From: Ilumatobacter sp.
GTDB lineage: Bacteria; Actinomycetota; Acidimicrobiia; Acidimicrobiales; Ilumatobacteraceae
Direction: 5' to 3'
Assembly (NCBI GenBank): GCA_018666235.1
Contig: JABJAB010000114.1
Location: 1 to 11,048, forward strand
Length of the DNA stretch: 11,048 nucleotides
Made by a program: the position numbers and the translations under genes. Below, piece by piece: positions 1-5,467 of the stretch. Each line of letters begins with the position of its first letter. Position 1 is the stretch's first letter. The notes beneath the pieces are model-generated. The model was given only the letters and a program-made list of their open reading frames with translations. It searched no databases and had not been told where the DNA came from.

Positions 1-215
1 AGAGCCTCCATGTCGAGCTGTCGATGCATCTCGGGATACGCGGTCAACGCCACCTGGAATCCGCGATCCAAAGTGAAGCCATCGACGATGTCACTGCGAA
101 CTCTGCCCCCGACGCCGTCACTCGCCTCGTAGACGGTCACGTCCACTCCGGCGGCATGCAATTCGTTGGCACAGGCGAGGCCGGCCAGTCCGGCGCCGAT
201 GATGGCGACAGTCAC
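1..215 (-). CDS. FAD-dependent amine-oxidase/phytoene-desaturase-like oxidoreductase, N-terminal part
   Basis: Only the first 71 codons are in the window; the gene continues past position 1. Translated from the GTG at 215, the protein opens with a Rossmann dinucleotide-binding fold: GAGLAG at residues 7-12, an acidic residue ending the second strand (E30 in VYEAS), and a DGVGGRVRS stretch at 33-41. This is the usual FAD-binding N-terminus of the amine oxidase / protoporphyrinogen oxidase / phytoene desaturase superfamily. The later LDRGFQV stretch also suits that family. The substrate cannot be told from this fragment. The start GTG overlaps the stop of the upstream epimerase-like gene in a GTGA, so the two are very probably co-transcribed and translationally coupled. 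No separate promoter-like box precedes this gene. The superfamily is secure; specific function is unknown. Confidence 0.85.
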   Translation of the reverse strand, partial: MTVAIIGAGLAGLACANELHAAGVDVTVYEASDGVGGRVRSDIVDGFTLDRGFQVALTAYPEMHRQLDMEA

Positions 216-1129
216 CGGCCCAGGACCGCGCGCAGAGCTGTTTCGAGGTCGGGGTGCTCAAATGTGAAGCCGGCGTCATCCTGTAAGACCTGCGGGAACA
301 CCTTCTGGCCAGTGAAAAGCAGGTTCTCCGCCAGTTCGCTTCCGAGCAGCAACTTCGGCCCGAACTTCGGCGTCGGCAGGAACGTCGGACGCTTGAGCAC
401 GCTGCCCAGCGTGTTGGCAAAGTCTGCCTGCGTCGTCGGCTGCGGTGCGGTCAGGTTGACGGGGCCCGCGATGTCGCCGGTGAGGAGATGGGTGATTGCC
501 CGCACCTCGTCGTCGATGGAGATCCAACTCCACCATTGCTCACCCGAGCCGATCGTGCCGCCTGCGCCGAGCTTGAACAGCGGCAGCTGCTTCTTCAGCG
601 CGCCGCCCTTGGCCGAGAGCACGATGCCAGTCCGCAGGAACACCACGCGGACTCCGGCCGCGGTTGCAGGCTCGGTGCACTGTTCCCACTCGACGGTGAG
701 GTCGGCGAGGAAGCCTGTACCCGGCGTCGAAGTCTCGTCAAGGTCTTCGTCGCCTCGCGCGCCATAGACGCCGACCGCCGAGCCCGAGAGCAGCACCTTT
801 GGGCCGTTGCTGCATGCGGCAATGGCGTTGGCGAGCAATGCTGTTCCTTTGGTTCGACTTTCGACGAGGACTCGCTTGTAGTCGTCCGACCAGCGTTTGT
901 CGCCGATTCCAGCACCTGCAAGGTGCACCACAGCATCGATCCCCTCCAACTGGGCGGCGAGGTCTGCGACGGCAGCTTCTTGGTCAGCAGTGCCGTTCGG
1001 TGACCAACTGATCTCGTCGTCGCCGGCCTCGCGGCGGACGACTCGGACAGGGGTGTGGCCGACGGATTCGAGATGGGTGATCAGAGCAGTTCCGACAAGG
1101 CCTGAGGATCCGGTAATTGCAACGCGCAT
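212..1129 (-). CDS. TIGR01777 family epimerase-like SDR protein (YfcH/SDR39U1 type)
   Basis: A 305-residue extended short-chain dehydrogenase/reductase homologue. The N-terminus holds the NAD(P)-binding TGSSGLVG at residues 6-13, followed by a strand with Arg residues (RVVRREAG) that could favour NADP. The ISWSPNG segment near residue 40, VVHLAGAGIGDKRWSDDYK, the SGSAVGVYG stretch with the Tyr, and a C-terminal block matching the DUF1731 region (LPTPKFGPKLLLGSELAENLLFTGQKVFPQVLQDAGF-like) together fit the TIGR01777 family, whose members are about 300 aa. Family members are cytoplasmic and their substrate is mostly unknown, though some have been linked to cell division or nucleotide-sugar chemistry. 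It leads a two-gene unit with the downstream FAD oxidoreductase (4-nt overlap). A TACTGT box sits 7 nt before the ATG, which suggests its own leaderless transcript. Confidence 0.93.
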   Translation of the reverse strand: MRVAITGSSGLVGTALITHLESVGHTPVRVVRREAGDDEISWSPNGTADQEAAVADLAAQLEGIDAVVHLAGAGIGDKRWSDDYKRVLVESRTKGTALLANAIAACSNGPKVLLSGSAVGVYGARGDEDLDETSTPGTGFLADLTVEWEQCTEPATAAGVRVVFLRTGIVLSAKGGALKKQLPLFKLGAGGTIGSGEQWWSWISIDDEVRAITHLLTGDIAGPVNLTAPQPTTQADFANTLGSVLKRPTFLPTPKFGPKLLLGSELAENLLFTGQKVFPQVLQDDAGFTFEHPDLETALRAVLGR

Positions 1130-1136
1130 ACCAAGG

Positions 1137-1142
1137 ACAGTA
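1137..1142 (-). promoter_or_regulatory. Candidate -10 box (TACTGT) for leaderless transcript of the epimerase gene
   Basis: On the minus strand TACTGT is followed by seven bases and then the ATG at 1129. This fits an actinobacterial TANNNT -10 element placing the transcript start at or next to the start codon. No convincing -35 or Shine-Dalgarno sequence is visible. A perfect 10-bp palindrome, ACTCGCGAGT (1165-1174), lies about 36-45 bp upstream of the start and could be an operator, but that is a guess. Confidence 0.45.
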
Positions 1143-1216
1143 CGACCCGTTCACGCTGGAGACCACTCGCGAGTCCGAATCCCGGGTGTTCTCGAGTCAA
1201 AGCCCAATCAGCAAGA

Positions 1217-1230
1217 CGCGGAATGCCGCG
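1217..1230 (-). terminator. Weak hairpin after the selenoprotein stop codon
   Basis: On the minus strand, 16 nt after the final TGA, CGCGG and CCGCG form a five-pair stem with a CATT loop. It is followed by TCTTGCT, which is only a poor U-tract. It may end the selenoprotein transcript, but the stem is short and the tail weak. The loop has no G, so it does not resemble a SECIS for the terminal TGA. Confidence 0.25.
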
Positions 1231-1246
1231 ACGAACTCGAGACGGC

Positions 1247-1846
1247 TCAGGCTTCAGAGATGATTTGATCGAGCAACGCGCCGTTGACGGCGCCGGCAAC
1301 CGATTCGATCGAGCCGTCGGTCTTCACGATCGCCATGGCGGGTTGGAACGCCACGTCGAATCGGTTGTAGATGACGCCAGGGTCATCGCTGATCTGCGGA
1401 AAAGTCAGACCGTGCTTGTCGATGAACCCCTGGAATGAGTCATCGTCGCCAGTCCATGCGACTCCGATGAAGTTGACGGAGTCACCGAACTTTGCTGCTG
1501 CCTCCTCGACCGAGGGGGCTTCACGATTGCAGGTGCTTCAAGTGGGAGCCCAGAACCAGAAGACCGTTGGCTTGCCGGCCAGGGTGGTGGCATCGAGTTC
1601 GCCACCGCCAACGAGTGGAGCGCTGAACTGCAGCGCGGCGGGGGCGGCGGCCGTATCGCTGTCGGATATCGCATCGTCGCCGGCTGCATCACCAGTTGCC
1701 TCTGCAGCCGGAACCTCTGCAGCTGGCACCTCGGTTGCTGGCTCGGCCGCGATCTCCGTCGCCGAGTCGGTCGCGGACCCACCGCTACACGCCGTCAACA
1801 GCAGGCTGCCCGCAGCGATGGCGCCAAGCACCCGTGTCGACTTCAT
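1247..1846 (-). CDS. Candidate selenoprotein: lipoprotein thioredoxin-fold thiol:disulfide oxidoreductase (MPT53/DsbE/TlpA-like) with UxxC motif
   Basis: From the ATG at 1846 the frame runs 102 codons, meets TGA (1538-1540), and continues for 96 more sense codons to a TGA at 1247-1249: 199 residues if the first TGA is read. Residues 1-20 are a lipoprotein signal with lipobox LTAC (Cys20). Residues 21-70 are an Ala/Glu/Asp/Pro-rich linker. A thioredoxin fold follows: KPTVFWFWAPT, the TGA codon, then STCNREAPSVEEAA, FIGVAWTGDDDSFQGFIDKHGLTFPQISDDPGVIYNRFDV, and the cis-Pro segment AFQPAMAIVKTDG. In MPT53/DsbE-type relatives the TGA position is the nucleophilic Cys of WxPxCxxC, so the reading is Sec103-Ser-Thr-Cys106. 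Both sides of the TGA belong to one domain in one frame. The expected role is extracytoplasmic thiol-disulfide exchange. No ccdA or other redox partner gene is adjacent. The alternatives are a Cys-to-stop mutation or a read error; the downstream hairpin argues against both. Confidence 0.8.
1500..1519 (-). promoter_or_regulatory. Candidate bacterial SECIS hairpin (GGUC tetraloop)
   Basis: On the minus strand the hairpin starts 18 nt after the TGA. The arms are GCCCCCUC and GAGGAGGC, pairing at seven of eight positions with one C-A mismatch, and they enclose the tetraloop GGUC. The loop begins 26 nt after the TGA, within the roughly 16-37 nt range described for bacterial SECIS elements, which also require a G in the first two loop bases. 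GGUC is the apical loop of the E. coli fdhF SECIS, whose G23 and U24 contact SelB. The bulged U17 of fdhF has no clear counterpart; the C-A mismatch is the only stem irregularity. The hairpin lies inside the coding region and encodes APSVEEA. Confidence 0.7.
1538..1540 (-). other. In-frame TGA, predicted selenocysteine codon (Sec103)
   Basis: The minus-strand codon lies between APT (residues 100-102) and STC (104-106). It replaces the first Cys of the redox CxxC motif; the second Cys (TGC) is intact. Cys codons elsewhere in this gene are TGC, so one base change separates Cys from TGA here. TGA also ends this gene and many neighbours, so the genetic code has not simply been reassigned. Confidence 0.78.
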
Positions 1847-1852
1847 GCCGCC

Positions 1853-1858
1853 ACACTA
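1853..1858 (-). promoter_or_regulatory. Candidate -10 box (TAGTGT) for the selenoprotein gene
   Basis: TAGTGT lies six bases before the ATG at 1846 on the minus strand. No Shine-Dalgarno sequence is visible (the bases before the ATG are GGCGGC), so a leaderless transcript is plausible. The perfect palindrome at 1862-1871 begins three bases upstream of this box, where a repressor could block initiation. Confidence 0.4.
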
Positions 1859-1861
1859 ACG

Positions 1862-1871
1862 CTGGCGCCAG
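1862..1871. promoter_or_regulatory. Perfect 10-bp palindrome (CTGGCGCCAG), possible operator
   Basis: The palindrome sits between the expected -10 and -35 regions of the selenoprotein promoter. Its outward extension matches only at scattered positions. Short GC-rich palindromes are common in this base composition, so position is the main argument. Confidence 0.25.
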
Positions 1872-1895
1872 TGGGTGACGGCCCGTGCCTCCTGG

Positions 1896-1915
1896 GTTTC
1901 GCGGACGTTTCGCGG
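1896..1915. repeat. Direct repeat GTTTCGCGG x2, 11 bp apart
   Basis: GTTTCGCGG occurs at 1896-1904 and again at 1907-1915 with a 2-bp spacer, so the copies are 11 bp apart centre to centre, about one helical turn. The spacing suits two protein monomers binding the same DNA face. The pair lies within the divergent intergenic region, nearer the selenoprotein gene. Confidence 0.4.
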
Positions 1916-1920
1916 TCATC

Positions 1921-1974
1921 ACGATCACCGTCACCGTCACCATCACCGTCACCATCACCATCGCCGTCACCATG
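1921..1974. repeat. Hexamer tandem repeat, unit ACCRTC, about nine copies
   Basis: Nine consecutive 6-bp units follow the pattern ACC(G/A)TC, with single-base departures in the first, seventh-to-eighth and last units. The tract lies in the 210-bp region between the divergent selenoprotein and membrane-protein genes. It would read as a Ser-Pro repeat on the plus strand or a Gly-Asp or Met/Val-Thr repeat on the minus strand, but no convincing gene includes it. Such tracts can change copy number by slippage, which here would alter promoter spacing. Confidence 0.75.
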
Positions 1975-2042
1975 GCGACCAGTATCCCGATCAGCGTGCT
2001 CCAGCGAGCGGGATGCGCGCTCGCACCCGCAGATCCGGCCCG

Positions 2043-2048
2043 TAGCCT
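2043..2048 (+). promoter_or_regulatory. Candidate -10 box (TAGCCT) for the small membrane protein
   Basis: TAGCCT is followed by eight bases and the ATG at 2057. No Shine-Dalgarno sequence is seen in the gap (TTCTGACG). This fits leaderless transcription and supports choosing 2057 over the GTG farther upstream at 1871. Confidence 0.35.
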
Positions 2049-2056
2049 TTCTGACG

Positions 2057-2482
2057 ATGAAGACGCGGACCCTGTTGCTGCTTTCGGTCGGGACAGCACT
2101 GATGATCTTGCTCGCCGGTGGTGCGCTGCTGTTCCAGTTGTCCAACCAGGAGTCGACGAGCGCCTCGCTCGCGTTCGGGCAGGTCACAACTGTTGGCGAC
2201 GTCGACGTGACCGTCAATGGATCAGACGTCGTCGCCGACACGCTCGTCGTTTCGGTGGCAATCTCCGGAGTGGACGACATCGACGGTATCGAGAGCTTCC
2301 GTCTCGTCACGGGCGACCGACGGCTGGACCCAATTGCTGCACCGGCAGCAGGTCGTTGTGCCGAGATCACCGTTGCCGTGCAAGAGTGCGCCATCGAGTT
2401 CGACATCAGTGCCAGTCAGGGCACGAGCCGAGTCCTGGTCTTGCGTCGTGGTGAAGATCAAGCGACCTGGCGGCTCGGCTGA
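2057..2482 (+). CDS. Small membrane-anchored extracytoplasmic protein, function unknown
   Basis: I do not recognise the family of this 141-residue protein. Residues 1-30 are a basic start (MKTR) followed by a long hydrophobic segment (LLLLSVGTALMILLAGGALLF), which is either an uncleaved signal anchor or a signal peptide without a lipobox. The rest is acidic and beta-rich: alternating strands such as VTTVGDVDVTVNG, DTLVVSVAISGV and ITVAVQ look like an immunoglobulin-like or DUF4352-like domain, though that is only an impression. Two cysteines, C101 and C111, flank the ITVAVQE strand and could form a disulfide. The ATG at 2057 was chosen because an upstream GTG extension would add a Ser-Pro repeat encoded by the hexamer tract. 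It is divergent from the selenoprotein gene across 210 bp, so shared control is possible. Confidence 0.7.
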   Translation: MKTRTLLLLSVGTALMILLAGGALLFQLSNQESTSASLAFGQVTTVGDVDVTVNGSDVVADTLVVSVAISGVDDIDGIESFRLVTGDRRLDPIAAPAAGRCAEITVAVQECAIEFDISASQGTSRVLVLRRGEDQATWRLG

Positions 2483-2615
2483 CCGGTTTGGCGACGACCG
2501 CAGAACCCGCCGCGCAGCCCCTCGCACAACCCCTGTCGACCGCCATTCCCGCGTGCCTGGTGGCCGGACCACTGGTTACCGGCGGGTACCGCGGGACGGG
2601 TGGCCAGGATGGCGC

Positions 2616-2621
2616 TACCGT
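2616..2621 (+). promoter_or_regulatory. Candidate -10 box (TACCGT) for lpd
   Basis: TACCGT is followed by eight bases (GCTGGACG) and the ATG at 2630. No good Shine-Dalgarno sequence exists at a useful distance, so the lpd-E2-lipBA transcript may begin at the start codon. The preceding 2483-2615 holds a minor GTGG/CCAC inverted pair but no clear terminator. Confidence 0.4.
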
Positions 2622-2629
2622 GCTGGACG

Positions 2630-4033
2630 ATGAGTGATCAGTTTGACGTCATAGTGATCGGTGGGGGCCCAGGTGGGTACTCCGCAGCCCTGTACGGAGC
2701 ATCGGCCGGGCTCAACGTGGCCCTGGTTGAAATGGATGCACTGGGTGGCACCTGCCTCAACCGTGGCTGCATTCCGGCCAAGGCGTTCCTTGAGACCGCC
2801 GCGGTGAAACGACACGTCGACCATGCGGCAGAATTCGGTATCAATTCCGGCGGCCCGGCGACGGTCGACTTCGCACGGACCCAGGCGCGCAAACAGGGCA
2901 TCGTCGATGGTCTCGTTGGCGGCATCGCTGCGATGTGCAAGGGACGCAACGTTGAAGTGTTCAACGGAACCGGCTCGCTCGGTCCAGGTCGCACCGTCGG
3001 CGTTGCGATGAACGACGGTTCGAAGGCGATCATCACGGGGACCAACGTGATCCTCGCCACCGGCTCGGTACCACGCACCATTCCCGGCTTCGACCGTGGT
3101 GGCCCCATCATGACGAGCGACGAGGTGCTTGACCTCGACTACGTTCCGTCGCGCGTCGCGGTCATCGGTGGCGGTGCCATCGGCTGCGAGTTCGCTTCCA
3201 CGTTCGCCGATCTCGGTGCCGAAGTCACCATTCTCGAGGGCGCGCCGAAAATCCTGCCGGGCCTCGACAAGGACGTCGCGAAGGTCGTCGAGCGCTCGTT
3301 CAAGAAGAAGAAGATCGCTCTGAAGACCGGGATCATGGTCAATGGACATGAGCCGAACGACTCCGGTGGCACGAAAGTCAACTTCGGTGATGGCGAGAGC
3401 GTCGAGGTCGATGCTGTGGTCGTATCCGTGGGCCGCCGACCGCTGGCCGATCATCTCGGTCTCGAGGGCACTGCCGTTGTCGTTGACGAGCGTGGCTTTG
3501 TGCAGGTCAACGAGTTCTGTGAGACCGGCGAGCCTGGCGTCTACGCCGTCGGCGACTTGATCAACACCCCGCAACTTGCGCACGTCGGCTACGCCGAGGC
3601 GATTCTCACCATCAAGCACCTGCTCGGCGAGTCACCGATGCCAGTGATGTACGACAAGGTGCCATGGGCCATTTACTGCCACCCCGAAGTTGCCTGGGCC
3701 GGACCGGGCGAACAGCAGGCGAAGGACGCCGGCCACGACGTCGTCGTCGGCAAGCATCCGTTCAAGTTCAACAGCCGCGCTCAGATCGTTGGCGAGACCG
3801 AAGGCCTCGTGAAGGTCATCGCCAAGAAGAATGCTGATGGCACCGCTGGCCAGATTCTCGGCGTTCATATGGTCGGCCCCTGGGTCACCGAGCAACTGTC
3901 CGGCGGCTACCTGGCCGTCAACTGGGAAGCCACCGTCGACGACGTCGCGGAATTCCTGCAGCCTCATCCGAGTTTGAGTGAGTTGTTCGGCGAAACCGTG
4001 CTCTCTCTCACCGGTCGCAATTTCAACGGCTGA
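2630..4033 (+). CDS. lpdA: Dihydrolipoyl dehydrogenase (E3)
   Basis: E3 reoxidises dihydrolipoyl groups on the E2 subunit of 2-oxo acid dehydrogenases (or glycine cleavage H protein), passing electrons through a disulfide and FAD to NAD+ in the cytoplasm. The 467 residues match the usual length. FAD-binding GGGPGG is at residues 11-16, the redox-active disulfide C42-x4-C47 in GGTCLNRGC, the NAD-binding GGGAIG at 180-185, the second FAD motif in VYAVGDLINTPQLAHVG, and the C-terminal catalytic pair His446/Glu451 in HPSLSE. The ATG at 2630 starts the protein just before the FAD fold; an upstream ATG at 2600 would add ten unrelated residues. An E2 gene follows after 57 bp and lipoylation enzymes after that, so a role in the same complex is likely. 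All key residues are present. Confidence 0.97.
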   Translation: MSDQFDVIVIGGGPGGYSAALYGASAGLNVALVEMDALGGTCLNRGCIPAKAFLETAAVKRHVDHAAEFGINSGGPATVDFARTQARKQGIVDGLVGGIAAMCKGRNVEVFNGTGSLGPGRTVGVAMNDGSKAIITGTNVILATGSVPRTIPGFDRGGPIMTSDEVLDLDYVPSRVAVIGGGAIGCEFASTFADLGAEVTILEGAPKILPGLDKDVAKVVERSFKKKKIALKTGIMVNGHEPNDSGGTKVNFGDGESVEVDAVVVSVGRRPLADHLGLEGTAVVVDERGFVQVNEFCETGEPGVYAVGDLINTPQLAHVGYAEAILTIKHLLGESPMPVMYDKVPWAIYCHPEVAWAGPGEQQAKDAGHDVVVGKHPFKFNSRAQIVGETEGLVKVIAKKNADGTAGQILGVHMVGPWVTEQLSGGYLAVNWEATVDDVAEFLQPHPSLSELFGETVLSLTGRNFNG

Positions 4034-4079
4034 TCACGCCGGCCCAACTCCTCAGCACGACACCAGTTACGACTTCAGT

Positions 4080-4084
4080 AAGGA
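4080..4084 (+). promoter_or_regulatory. Ribosome binding site for the E2 gene
   Basis: AAGGA stands six bases before the ATG at 4091. It is the clearest Shine-Dalgarno sequence in the window and contrasts with the first genes of the transcription units, which lack one. This fits E2 being translated from within a longer mRNA. Confidence 0.6.
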
Positions 4085-4090
4085 CACCCC

Positions 4091-5458
4091 ATGGCAGACG
4101 TCATTCTTCCTCAGCTCGGCGAGACCGTCACCGAAGGCACGATCACACAGTGGTTCAAGAGCGTCGGTGACACCGTCGCCGAAGATGAGCCGTTGTTTGA
4201 GGTGTCGACTGACAAAGTCGACACCGAGGTGCCGTCGCCAGTATCGGGTACGCTGACCGAGATCCGCGTCGAAGAAGGCGACACTGTCGATGTCGGCACC
4301 GTGATTGCCGTGGTCGGAGATGCTGACGGAGCCGCACCGGCAGCTCCTGCTGCAGAACCCGCCGCTGCAGCCGCTCCGGCTCCCGCTCCCGCTGCGGCTC
4401 CGGTCGCAGCCCCGCCTCCTGCTCCTGCTCCGGCCGCAGCGCCCGCTCCGGTCGCAGAGTCGACCACCGCTCAGGCGGGCGACAATCGCCTGCTCTCGCC
4501 GGTCGTCCGCCGACTCGTCAACGAGAACGGCCTCAACCCCGACTCGATTGCCGGAACGGGTCCCGGAGGTCGCATCACTCGCGATGACGTGCTCGATCAC
4601 ATCGACGCCAAGAGCACCGGAACCGCTGCCGCAGCACCGGCTCCGGCAACGCCTCCGCCTTCCGCGCCCGCTGCAGCAGCGCCACCTCCCGCCGCGCCGG
4701 CTGCCGCTGCACCCGCTGCTGCCGCACCCGCAGTCGCAGCTGGCGAACGTGACGGCTCGGTCCGTCTGTCCAAGATCCGCCAGCTCACCGGTGCTCACAT
4801 GGTGATGAGCAAGGCCGTCAGCCCGCACGCCTTCAGCGTGGTCGAGGTGGACTTCGCCAATGTCGACGTCGTCCGTAACAAGGTCAAAGCCGACTGGAAG
4901 GCCCAGCACGGCTTCAGCCTCACCTACCTGCCGTTCATCTCGCGTGCGGTCATCGACGGTCTGCGTGAGTTCCCGCATCTCAACGCGAGCGTGGGCGACA
5001 CCGATCTCGTCGTGCACAACTTCATCGATCTCGGCATTGCCGTCGACCTCGACTATGAAGGCTTGCTCGCGCCGGTCATCCGTGACGCTGAGACCAAGCG
5101 CCTCGGTGCCATCGCGAGCGAGATCTCCGACCTTGCAAACCGTGCTCGCGATCGCAAGCTCAGCCCCGACGAGATCTCCGGTGGCACCTTCACGCTGTCG
5201 AACAACGGCTCGGCCGGCTCGGTGCTCACGATGCCGATCATCAACCAGCCTCAGGTCGGCATCATCTCGACCGACGCGATCGTCCGCAAGCCGGTCGTCA
5301 CGAAGGGGCCGGACGGCGGCGAAGCGATCGCCATCCACCCGGTCGGCAACCTCGCCATGAGCTGGGACCACCGTGCCTTTGACGGCGCATACGCCGCTGG
5401 ATTCCTCAAGCGGGTGAAGGAAATTCTCGAGACCAAGGACTGGTCAACCGAGCTGTGA
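4091..5458 (+). CDS. Dihydrolipoamide acyltransferase (E2) of a 2-oxo acid dehydrogenase complex
   Basis: E2 forms the core of the complex and transfers the acyl group from lipoyl-lysine to CoA. Domains in order: one lipoyl domain (1-77) with the target Lys42 in STDKVD; an Ala/Pro-rich linker (80-125); a peripheral subunit-binding domain (about 132-171, LLSPVVRRLVNENGL to GPGGRITRDDVLDHI); a second Ala/Pro linker (175-218); and the catalytic domain (about 225-455) ending in the active-site motif H427-RAF-D431-G. At 455 aa with a single lipoyl domain it is complete. The substrate (succinyl, acetyl or branched-chain acyl) is undecided because no E1 gene is present; sucB-, pdhC- or bkdB-type names are all possible. 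It sits between lpdA and the lipBA fusion, whose product would modify Lys42. The Ala/Pro linkers have a very GC-rich repetitive sequence typical of E2 genes. Confidence 0.94.
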   Translation: MADVILPQLGETVTEGTITQWFKSVGDTVAEDEPLFEVSTDKVDTEVPSPVSGTLTEIRVEEGDTVDVGTVIAVVGDADGAAPAAPAAEPAAAAAPAPAPAAAPVAAPPPAPAPAAAPAPVAESTTAQAGDNRLLSPVVRRLVNENGLNPDSIAGTGPGGRITRDDVLDHIDAKSTGTAAAAPAPATPPPSAPAAAAPPPAAPAAAAPAAAAPAVAAGERDGSVRLSKIRQLTGAHMVMSKAVSPHAFSVVEVDFANVDVVRNKVKADWKAQHGFSLTYLPFISRAVIDGLREFPHLNASVGDTDLVVHNFIDLGIAVDLDYEGLLAPVIRDAETKRLGAIASEISDLANRARDRKLSPDEISGGTFTLSNNGSAGSVLTMPIINQPQVGIISTDAIVRKPVVTKGPDGGEAIAIHPVGNLAMSWDHRAFDGAYAAGFLKRVKEILETKDWSTEL

Positions 5459-5467
5459 TCGTGCGCC

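Noticed and set aside
24..1003. Long plus-strand frames at 24-767 and 488-1003
   Set aside because: They lie antisense to the epimerase and FAD oxidoreductase genes, whose motifs are clear, and their translations show no recognisable domain.
1217..1230. A SECIS for the terminal TGA at 1247-1249
   Set aside because: The loop is CATT with no G in the first two positions, and the protein already ends at a sensible C-terminus.
1538..1846. A complete 102-aa lipoprotein ending at the first TGA
   Set aside because: It would stop in the middle of the thioredoxin active site, while the same frame carries the remaining half of the domain directly after the TGA.
1247..1846. Pseudogene created by a nonsense mutation
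   Set aside because: The remainder of the frame is intact for 96 codons, motif-level conservation is good on both sides, and a SECIS-like hairpin lies at the right distance. It cannot be fully excluded without the genome's sel genes.
1921..1974. CRISPR-like array
   Set aside because: The units are 6 bp and contiguous, with no spacers.
1843..2406. Minus-strand frame with a Gly-Asp repeat (possible Ca-binding protein)
   Set aside because: The repeat comes from the hexamer tract read in one of several open frames; the rest overlaps the membrane-protein gene antisense and looks non-protein-like.
2615..3619. 334-aa minus-strand frame over lpdA
   Set aside because: It is antisense to a fully motif-supported lipoamide dehydrogenase and has no domain of its own.
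4067..5371. 434-aa minus-strand frame over the E2 gene
   Set aside because: It is a shadow of the E2 gene caused by GC-rich codon bias and contains Ser/Gly/Arg/Cys-rich low complexity opposite the Ala/Pro linkers.
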